NCBI RefSeq assembly: GCF_030269925.1
Contig: NC_085129.1
Location: forward strand, 13,383,501-13,447,500
Direction: 5' to 3'
DNA length: 64,000 nucleotides
Origin: Bombyx mori
Taxonomy: Eukaryota > Arthropoda > Insecta > Lepidoptera > Bombycidae
The notes beneath the pieces are model-generated. The model worked only from the letters and a program-made list of their open reading frames with translations. It made no database searches and had not been told where the DNA came from. Each line of letters begins with the position of its first letter. Position 1 is the first letter of the stretch. The translations under genes and the position numbers were made by a program. Positions 56,480-64,000 of this stretch are shown in pieces.

Positions 56480-59400
56480 CTAGTCGCTCATTGTTGGTTC
56501 CATGGTAGTCGTTACATCTTGGTCTTCTCTTGCTAAATCTGCTCCTCCAGGAGTAACGGTAGATGCATCAAAGATGTTGATTGTGGTGGTGGATACGGAT
56601 CTTGGAGGATTTCGGTTCCCAATTACTCGTACTAAGAATGAGCCAATTGTGTTTTGACTATTAGCTGAAGCAATAACAGCGATCAGAAGAAACAACTGTT
56701 GAATAAAAATTATTTAATATTATTAAAGCCCTCAAATAAATTAAATTTCACATAAATTTCATTGGACCTAACACTTTTTTCTCTGCCCTACTCTTGGTTG
56801 ACTGGTAGAGATAACCTTAGGCACTAAGTTCGCCAATGTAAATTTTACATGAAGTGTAGTTAATAAATAAATAAATTAGTTAAACCTATAAGTAGGGTCG
56901 GTTATCTATAATACTAACTGTACGGCTTAAACTTTTTAAATTGTAATTTATACGATTGTAATTCAATTGTAATTTATATATTATCATCATATTCATAATG
57001 TCATATCATATTTATGGCATACAAACGTTCATTGGGCACGAGTGCCATGAAATCAATGTTTTACATACAATTACCAATTGTCACAGCAGAATGTGACCGG
57101 GTTTCACTAGTGTAATAATACAAATCTTAATATATATAAATTACGTGTCACGTTGTTTGTCCTTACATACCCGATGCTGTAGACCGAATGGAAAACAGTC
57201 GAAGTCGCCCAAAACACGTCATTACGGATCCTCCCGATCCATTAACGGTGCTTTTAGGTACCACAAGCACCGTTCGCCGTCCTCGTCGAACCCGTCGCTT
57301 GCGACGAAGGGCTCGACGAGCAAATTAACCTATAGACACAGCCCACTGAGTTTCTCGCCGGATCTTTTCAGTGGGTCACGTTTCCGATCCGGTGGTAGAT
57401 TCTGCGAAGCACTGCTCTTGCTAGGGCCAGTGTTAGCATCACCCCAGTTTGAGCCCCATGAGCTCACCTACTAGTTAAGGTTACGCTGAAATAGCTTCTC
57501 AACACTATCAGCTTACGTAGGAAAAAAAAAGTTGTTTGTCCGCGATGGACACCTAAACTACTGAACCGAATTAAACTTTTTTTTTTAAATATGTATTTTG
57601 TGTTTATTTCTTTTAATGGTCACAATATTTATTAATCTATATTTCTATACTCTATACTAATACTAATAATATTATAAAGAGGAAAGATTTGTTTGTTTGT
57701 TTGTATTGAATAGGCTCCGAAACTACGGAACCGATTTGAAAAATTCCTACACTGTTTGGAAGCTACGCTATTCCCGAGTGACATAGTTCATAATCTTTTA
57801 TGAAAATATTTTAAAAATTAGGGACCCTTACTAAAACTCCAATAATGTAACCCAAAGTGTAAAAAAATTACCTAAAATATTCTTTACATCACGTGCTCTG
57901 CGAAAACTATTGTTGATAGAATAAAATAATGTACTACGAATTTGTAGAACACATTATTATTTACAAAAAATATCGGGACAGCATATGTCTAACTATTATA
58001 GTTATGCTGCAATAAGTGTTCTTTTATTTAAAAAAAAAATTACGTCATATTATTATATTGTTGAATTTTTTGTTAAAGACCCGAGGAGAGCCGGAGCGGG
58101 CCGCTAGTTAACATTAAAATGATTTCTTATGTTGATTATTGTTATTAATTGTAAGTTTCATAAGTCTAAAACAGATGGCGCCTTAAATCAGTTTTTACAG
58201 ACAATTGTAATACTGTCTAACATTAATATCATAGATGGCGCTTTGTCAAAATTACCAACGTTTCACATAAGCTACAACATAATGGCATAAACACCACGTG
58301 TTGCTGATTCTAAAGTATAGGTGAAACTTATTTCGTAGTAAACGCAATACAGTGAAATCCAATTGTTCTTACTTTGTTAATTTTTGGTATTAGCATAACC
58401 GGCCACGTCTCATTTAGAAACAAACACCTTAGCCACAGAAACGTGTGGCCGGGTCTGCTAGTATTACATATGTAGTAATAATAATAATAATAAGCCATTT
58501 ATTTCTTGCTTTACAAAATTTAAAAAAAATTATAATAAATATAAATGTATGTATTAGTATTTAGGATGTAAAAGAGTTTTGTAATGAATCAGTAAAATTT
58601 AGTTAGCAAGAACCCCGGATCGGGTAAAGGTAATACAAATTTGTAAAAAATTTACATTATGCTTCTTATGTACACTTGTAATGTGATAGTGTAATGTAAT
58701 GGCTTTGACCGGTGTTCGGGCAATGATCTAAATTCACTAATAATTAAAATTTAGATTAATTTTGTATAACATTTGCTCTTTTGTCTTGTTATTAATCTTT
58801 TGTAGATGAGCTTACTGACAAAGGAGAAAATGGTAGTTTACTGTTTCGTCTACCTGTTCATTCTAAATTTGTTTTATCAATGGACTCCGAGAACCACTTA
58901 ACACCAGAGCTGCAACGAAAGCCAGTGATCACAAGTCGTCGTGGCCTAAAGGATAAGACGTCCGGTGCATTCGTGTTGAAGCGATGCACCGGTGTTCGAA
59001 TCCCAGGCGGGTACTAATTTTCCTAATGAAATACGTACTTAACAAATGTTCAAGATTGACTTCCACGGTGAAGGAATAACATCATGTAATAAAAATCAAA
59101 GCCGCATAATGGGAATTATTTGCGTAATTACTGGTGTGAGGACCTCTCGTGAGTCCGCGCGGGTACGTACTACCATCCTGCCTATTTCTGCCGTGAAGTA
59201 GTAATGCGTTTCGATTTGAAGGGTAGGCCAGCCGTTGTAACTATACTTGAGACCTTAGAACTTATATCTCAAGATGGGTGCCGCATTTGCGTTGTGGGTG
59301 TCTATGGTCTTCAGTAACCACTTAACACCAGGTGGGCTGTGAGCTCGTCACCCGTCTAAGCAATGAAAAAAAGTCTTCATTTTTACGTCGACAAAACTCT

Positions 59401-60384
59401 GTTAGTGCTATTAGAGACGCGACACAAACACGGTAGAGCATGTGTCAAATTTTTTTTTTTTAATTGCTTATATAGGTGGACGAGCTCACAGCCCACCTGG
59501 TGTTAAGTGGTTACTGAAACCCATAGACATCTACATCGTAAGTGCGCCACGCACCTCGAGATATAAGTTCTAAGGTCTCAGTATAGTTACAACGGCTACC
59601 CTACCCTTCGAACCGAAACGCATTACTGCTTCACGGCGGAAATAGGCGGGGTGGTGGTACCTACCCGTGCGGACTCCCAAGAGGTCCTACCACTAGTAAT
59701 AAATAAAAATACAAGAAGTAAAAATATAACAATAAAACTCAGTCGCGTTTTAACGAACTTTCGATTAACCAATAACAAACGTTGCATACCCAACGGCTCC
59801 AAGCTTGGAATATCTCCCATTTTATAAGTGCTAGAAAAATATGGGCAAGAATAAGTACTGCCAGTCTACAAATATCTGACGGGGCAACAAACAAACGCCT
59901 TCGTCGCAGATATGTCTTGCGGATCCCCCGGATCCACTTTCGGTGCTATTAGGCTCTTCAAGCACCAGTCACCGTCCTACTACCATTTCAGTGGCGCATG
60001 TTTTCAAAACCACTACGGATATGCAACACAGCCCCAAACGGCAGGAAATCAATATTATGTTATGTTGTTTTAGATTTAGTTGCAGCTTAAAAAAAACATT
60101 CGATCTTATCAAAACTGACCATTTGACCTCCCCCACACAAATAGATAATAATTAATACTACTGGATAGATTACTACAAAGATACCATTTCTGATACCAAA
60201 ACAGGTATAAAAATAGCGAACCAAAGTATTATTCATTTAACAAAACATAAATTGGATGGAATAGAAAAATAAAGTTTAGTTATAAGTAAAAATGATATTA
60301 TGTACCCAGTGACTTTCATTTACAAAAATAAAAATAAAAAATTATGATAAGAAAAAAAATACTCACAATCAGACTGAATCTCAT
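56480..60384 (-). CDS. two-exon gene for a small secreted peptide (unknown family)
   Basis: Exon 1 coding is 60367-60384, just ATG plus five codons (MRFSLI), followed by a consensus donor GTGAGT at 60361-60366. Exon 2 is 56480-56695, preceded by a T-rich acceptor TTTTTATTCAACAG. The join is phase 0 and gives 77 residues. The first ~20 form a textbook signal peptide spanning the splice: MRFSLI joined to LFLLIAVIASANSQ. The mature ~57 residues include NTIGSFLVRVIGNRN, then a Thr-rich, acidic C-terminus (DVTTTMEPTMSD) without Cys. The ATG has A at -3. A TATA box lies 48 bases upstream. The 3.67-kb intron contains two Helitrons, a Jockey tail, Bm1 and a composite repeat. I do not recognise the family. 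Size and secretion fit an antimicrobial, silk-gland, salivary or signalling peptide, but no function is supported. The gene model is inference from splice, signal-peptide and promoter agreement. Confidence 0.72.
56906..57110 (+). mobile_element. possible mini-Helitron remnant
   Basis: Ends with a hairpin-like CACAGCAGAATGTGACCGGG and CTAG at 57107-57110 followed by T, resembling the 3' end of the Helitrons nearby. A candidate start TCTATAATACTAACTG follows an A near 56906. Low certainty. Confidence 0.3.
57163..57530 (+). mobile_element. Jockey-type LINE 3' fragment with 11-bp TSD
   Basis: Target duplication GTTGTTTGTCC at 57152-57162 and 57531-57541. It encodes the Arg-rich end of ORF2 (HVITDPPDPLTVLLGTTST, then RRPRRTRRLRRRAR and a stop) and the 3' UTR with CTCGCCGGATCTTTTCAGTG, ending in an A-run at 57522-57530. 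The plus-strand open frame at 57145-57474 is out of this frame and is a shadow. Confidence 0.93.
57636..58107 (+). mobile_element. second Helitron nested in a Helitron
   Basis: 472 bp from TCTATATTTCTATACTC to GGGCCGCTAG, lying between A57635 and T58108 of the host. The host word ATTAA|TTAAC is contiguous in the empty copy near 32000. Internal text (AGAGGAAAGATTTGTTTG) differs from the host, so it is another Helitron family. Confidence 0.8.
58932..59376 (+). mobile_element. Bm1 SINE, full length
   Basis: Complete copy from GTCGTCGTGGCCTAAAGGAT (tRNA-like head; B-box GGTGTTCGAATCCC at 58990-59003) to GTCTAAGCAATGAAAAAAA. It lies in the intron of the secreted-peptide gene, opposite to its strand. 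Confidence 0.92.
59447..59990. mobile_element. composite repeat copy 2: Bm1(-) + linker + Jockey tail(+)
   Basis: Same order as 39316-40000: T-run and Bm1 complement to about 59699, the linker (AACAATAAAACTCAGTCG, CCCAACGGCTCCAAGCTTGG), then Jockey-like CGGATCCCCCGGATCCACTT and GGCTCTTCAAGCACC. It is truncated on the right relative to copy 1. Confidence 0.8.
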
Positions 60385-60431
60385 TGTCGTTTCGAATACC
60401 AACTACTTAAAAAAAGTACAAATTTCAAGGG

Positions 60432-60439
60432 TATTTATA
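60432..60439 (-). promoter_or_regulatory. TATA box of the secreted-peptide gene
   Basis: TATAAATA on the minus strand. An initiator-like AGT at 60407-60405 lies 32 bases downstream of its first T, the expected spacing, and the ATG follows 23 bases further on, giving a short 5' UTR. Confidence 0.6.
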
Positions 60440-61054
60440 CAACTGGAGTAAAAAAAAATTTAATATATTTATCACTTGAATAAATAACAGATTTACGTTT
60501 TCAAAAAATAAGAATTCAATTTAAATATCAATAGGCTACGTATAGGCATTGTTAATTGTATTAATACTGTACATATGATAGTTTGTGAACATGTTTGGTG
60601 TGTGTTGCTCAATTACACGTAACCCGTAAAAAGTATTTGGATGCCAATCGGCACATAGATAGACCATTTCCTGGATTAACGCGCAGTCGACGATAATATC
60701 TGCTTGATTTTCAATTCCACCCGAACTCGAGGGTGCGCCGCAGGCTACCGTCACTAGCCCGCTGTCACCAGGAGGACGCTCTTTGCGCGACGGCTACCAC
60801 GGTCCGCGTTGCCGTTATCGCCGGATGTAAAGTTCAAAAACAACCCGGTCGACGGTGTATCGCGCTCCAATCCGGCTAGCTGGTTCTGGCCTAGCTGGGT
60901 ATCTGGGAACACCCTGAACCGCCCAACGGGCGGCCTGACGGCTGGCCTAACGGGATGCCCTACCGAGCCGGCCGACGTTCCAAAGCCTTCCTTTCAGCTC
61001 GAATGGTTCGTCGGCCGGGAATCCTTGGGGTGAGCTGCTCTGTCTGGTTGCAGT
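60440..61054. other. unassigned; GC-rich island 60735-61050
   Basis: The GC-rich island has open frames on both strands (60809-61033 plus: a Pro/Gly-rich stretch with NRPTGGLTAGLTGCPTEPAD), but I recognise no domain. Its composition and contact with the RTE fragment suggest a transposon piece. Confidence 0.35.
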
Positions 61055-61252
61055 GTTGACCGCGAATAGGCCACAGTACCGTAGAGCACATTCATACGCT
61101 GCGGCAGGTGGTACAAAAGGCCGAGAAATTAAACCTGCCGATTCGGTTAGCATTTGTGGACTACGAGAAAGCCTTCGATTTGATCAAAATCTGGATTGTA
61201 GTGAAGTCTCTCTAATGGTGCGAAGTTAATTATCGGTCCATTAAAGTACCTA

Positions 61253-62551
61253 GTCAGGTCATAAATTCTGTCACATGTTTAATGTAAAATAACTGAAACA
61301 AGTTTATTCATTATGTAACCATTCATATACCAAAATAAACTTAACAAAACATAGATTCTTATGGCACTAAAGTTTATTCAAAATGACCTCCGTAATTTTG
61401 AATACAGGCCTTCAATCTGCGCGGCCAGTCGTCTATCGCAGCACGAACGAGGTCCATGTCAATATCGGCGGCTGCCTTAATCAAGGATGTCTTGAGTGAC
61501 TCCAAATTGGGATGAGGCTTTGAGCACGTCTTTTCCTCCAAGTGTTGCCATATCTTGTAATCTAACGGATTCAAATCTGGACTGGAGGAGGGCCAGTCTT
61601 CGTGCCGGATGAAGTCGATTTCACGCGCCGCCAGCCAGTCTTGTGTGCTCTTCGCTCTATGAGCTGGCGCCGAATCTTGTTGGAATACCCAGTGCCTGTT
61701 ATTAAACATGGTATGAGAAACAGGTTCCACAAGGTTCGTCAGGAATGTATTTTGATACACAACTGCATTCGTTTTTACACCTTTCTCACAAAAATGTACC
61801 TCTGTTAAGCCCCAATAAGAAACTCGCAACCATACCATGAGCGAGGATGGAAAATGACCTCGTTGGACACGCGGAATACGGTTGCTCGCTTCTTCACTAC
61901 TGTGTGCGTACACCTTATCATTTTGTTTGTTGTAGCTCTCTTCTACGGTAAAAATTTTTTCATCCGAAAAAAGAATTTCCCGATATTTTTTTCCCGCGTA
62001 CCGCTTCAACAAAGCGCGGCATCTCTTCAGTCTCAGGTCCATTAGACGAGCATTCAAACGATGTCCTGTTTTTCTTCGATATGCCCGAAGCCCTAAGTCT
62101 TCATTTAACACCCTTTTCACCGTGGTTCTGCTTAACCCCATCTGAAGGGCCAACAGTTTCTACTTACGTTTGGGATTTCTTTGAATTCGCGCCTTCACAG
62201 CTTTTATCACTGCTGGAGTCCTAACAGACCGAGGGCGACCACTTCTTGACCTGTCATCTACACTAGAGTCTTCATTGTATCGTTTGATGGTACAATAAAC
62301 GAATCTTTTGGTTATATTCAAATTTTACAGTATGTTAAAAATTTGAATTGGCGCGTAACCGCAACGATGTAACGCAATAACTGCAACACGGCCTTCTTTA
62401 AGCGTCCACTCCATATTTAAAAATGAGTAAAATTCTAAAAGTATACATTTTTATTTTCATGAACTTTTCGAAATTTGAATTCAATAAACTTTTTTGTGGC
62501 CAGCATTCTAAAAGAAAAGTTTTTACTGTGTGACAATACTTATGACCTGAC
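61253..62551 (-). mobile_element. maT (DD37D) mariner element
   Basis: 1299 bp with inverted termini (GTCAGGTCATAAATTCTGTC at the left; the complement of the right end is GTCAGGTCATAAGTATTGTC). It is flanked by TA at 61251-61252 and 62552-62553. The interior carries a transposase on the minus strand. The lineage is the maT group first described from Bombyx (Bmmar1-like). Confidence 0.92.
61374..62414 (-). pseudogene. maT mariner transposase, two nonsense codons
   Basis: 347 codons including the stop, from ATG at 62414 (MEWTLKEGRVAVIALHRCG). Helix-turn-helix N-terminus, then GRPRSV linker, then a catalytic domain with LFSDEKIF (first Asp), VFQQDSAPAH (second Asp) and SPDLNPLDYKIW (third Asp). 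The spacing between the second and third Asp is 37 residues, giving DD37D. The frame is broken by TAA at 62325-62327 (after IFNIL) and TAG at 62160-62162 (before KLLALQMG); otherwise it is intact with all three catalytic residues. The role in the family is cut-and-paste transposition at TA. This copy cannot make full-length protein but could still be mobilised through its termini. Confidence 0.92.
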
Positions 62552-63449
62552 TAGTTATAAGAATATAGTCCGATAATAAGATCGGGTTTCGGAACTCATC
62601 CTTTTCCAGTGCGGTGTGAAGAAGGGAGATGTTATTTCTCCAAAATTATTCACCGCTGCGTTGGAGGATGTTATCAAGGTTCTCGATTGGAAAGGGTTAG
62701 GCATCAACAGCATACAGGCCAGGACAAAGCTCACATTGGGCTTGCCGACGTCATCGTATTTAATTTTATGGTTAATACGTTGGAGGACCTTATGGGGAGA
62801 TATACGACAAAGGGAAGATCTTCCACCGAGCGGGTGATGTTGCTCGGTAGACCGGCGGTCCGAATGTTGTTGTTCGGAACGTGTACATATGCAAGCTTAT
62901 CTTGAAAACGTCGTAAGCGAGATTCAGGCATCTGTCAAGTATTTTGCGTTGTATGATGGCCACCGCCACAACCTCAATAAAATGCTCAATGACCTCAATA
63001 GAAAATTATATCGAATGCCCATGTAGAGTTGCCCACTCGAGCAAAGTTTAGAAGCTCTACGCTCGAAGCTGTTGACGAGAACGTCTACCTGGGACAAACT
63101 ATCCAACTAGGTAGGTCCAACTTCGAGAAAGAGATCAATTGTGGAATCCAAAAATGGGTACATTTCGGGAAACTTCGCAAAATCTTCTGATTCCAAATAC
63201 CACAGTGTATAAGACGAGTCTTTGAACAGTGATGACACACGGCAGTAAGGCATGACCGCTTTCAATTGGCTTTATCCGAAGTCTCAAAATCACTCAAAGC
63301 GCAATGAAAAGGTCTATACTTGGAGTTTCCTTGCAAAAGGAATGAAAAGATTCGCAGAGCGGTTGAAAGTTTCTCGAGTGGTGACCGTGCACCGGAAAAC
63401 ACAGCGTGGGTAGATCTCCTACGAAGTGGACCGACAACTTGCTAAAGGC

Positions 63450-64000
63450 CGCAACTATCCCCCACATCGTGGTTGGAGGCGTCCGGATAGGGGTCGGGGT
63501 GCAGTTGAAGTACCTCGGCCTCGTGTTGGACAGCCGGTGGGCTTTTCGTGCTCACTTTGCTCAGCTGGTCCCCCGATTGATGAGGACGGCCAGTTCTTTG
63601 AGCCGGCTGCTCCCGAATATTGGGGGACCGGATCAGGTTGTGCGCCGCCTCTACGCGGGGGTGGTGCGATCGATGGCCCTGTACGGTGCACCTGTATGGG
63701 CTGAGCCGCGCAACCGGGCCACTATGGCTCAGTTCCTGCGCCGGCCGCAGCGCACCGTTGCCATCAGGGTCATCCGCGGATATCGCACCGTCTCCTTCGA
63801 GGCGGCGTGTGTGTTGGCGGGGACGCCGCCATGGGAGCTGGAGGCGGAGTCGCTCGCTGCCGACTATCGGTGGCGCAGCGAGCTTCGTGCTCGGGGCGTG
63901 GCGCGTCTCCCCGAAAGTGAGCTGCGGGCGCGGAAGGCCCATTCTCGGCGGTCCGTGCTCGAGTCTTGGTCGAGGCGATTGGCCAACCCCACGTGGGGGC
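63450..64000 (+). CDS. R1-type LINE ORF2, partial (runs off the window)
   Basis: An open plus-strand frame without an ATG at its start continues past the window end. It reads VGGVRIGVGVQLKYLGLVLD, then SRWAFRAHFAQLVPRLMRTA, LYAGVVRSMALYGAPVWAEP and FLRRPQRTVAIRVIRGYRTV. This is the post-RT thumb region of R1-clade LINEs, where KYLGLxLD and LYGAPxWA are typical. GC content rises sharply at its start. It is 5'-truncated, lacking the endonuclease and RT core, and abuts an RTE fragment. No stop is present in the visible 180 codons, suggesting a relatively young insertion. Confidence 0.82.

Larger units (their letters stand above)
57125..58461 (+). mobile_element. Helitron carrying two nested insertions
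   Basis: Starts TCTTAATATATATAAATTAC after A57124 and ends at CTAG 58458-58461 before T, with hairpin GCCACA...TGTGGC just upstream. Once the two insertions (57163-57541 with one TSD, and 57636-58107) are set aside, it matches the 494-bp Helitron at 31846-32339. Confidence 0.88.
61055..63449 (+). pseudogene. RTE-type LINE reverse transcriptase, decayed, split by mariner
   Basis: The left part (61055-61252) reads STVEHIHTLRQVVQKAEKLN, then LAFVDYEKAFDLIKIW (motif A), with one stop. The right part (62552-63449) resumes with CGVKKGDVISPKLFTAALED (motif B). A frameshifted stretch GLADVIVFNFMVNTLED follows, where the catalytic FADD has become LADV. The C-terminal VDENVYLGQTIQLGRSNFEK and, at the junction, SVGRSPTKWTDNLLKAA complete it. 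The order and motifs match endonuclease-RT LINEs of the RTE type common in Lepidoptera. Several stops and the lost catalytic aspartate make it non-functional. It is cut by a mariner (61253-62551) and truncated by an R1-type element at about 63450. Confidence 0.8.

Noticed and set aside
57145..57474. 109-codon frame with Ser/Arg-rich sequence
   Set aside because: Runs out of frame through a Jockey tail whose true frame is the ORF2 C-terminus; the same shadow appears at 26715 and 35471.
63442..63942. 166-codon minus-strand frame
   Set aside because: Antisense shadow of the GC-rich R1-type ORF2 fragment.

Overview
The window looks like noncoding, transposon-dense DNA of a silkmoth-type lepidopteran (Bombyx or a close relative). 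The base composition is AT-rich with scattered GC-rich islands. Nearly every GC-rich island is a retrotransposon, and the commonest repeat is the tRNA-derived SINE Bm1, which I know from Bombyx mori. Species assignment is inference from these repeat families. There are no operons, ribosome binding sites, rRNA genes or CRISPR arrays. Most open frames are shadows inside repeats.

Layout. Positions 1-12,500 hold a Helitron 3' end, RTE-type LINE tails, a CR1-like LINE with an open reverse transcriptase frame (9,689-10,822) and a pile-up of four LINE fragments (10.96-11.83 kb). Positions 12.5-30 kb hold an inverted pair of an unclassified repeat, tRNA-headed SINEs, an internally deleted maT mariner, a Harbinger-like MITE, Bm1 copies and Jockey 3' tails. 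Positions 30-41 kb hold a decamer satellite, a complete mini-Helitron, nested SINEs, a solo LTR and several Jockey tails. Positions 41,383-46,543 are a complete Jockey-clade LINE with both ORFs open and a 12-bp target duplication; it is the only element here that looks potentially autonomous. Positions 46.6-56 kb hold a second solo LTR, a 60-bp tandem duplication, more Bm1, and a Bm1 copy split by both a Jockey insertion and a Helitron-like insertion. Positions 60.7-64 kb hold an RTE LINE split by a maT mariner and truncated against an R1-type LINE that runs off the window.

The one candidate host gene is on the minus strand at 56,365-60,440: TATA box, a six-codon first exon ending at a consensus splice donor, a 3.67-kb intron full of transposons, and a second exon with stop codon and AATAAA. 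Its predicted product is a 77-residue secreted peptide with a clean signal sequence and a Thr-rich mature part that I do not recognise. This is the best candidate for undescribed biology in the window.

The rest of the interest lies in the insertion history. Many insertions have readable target duplications, so a relative chronology can be reconstructed: maT into RTE; Jockey and Helitron into Bm1; Jockey and a second Helitron into a Helitron; Bm1 into another SINE; Bm1 into a Jockey tail.
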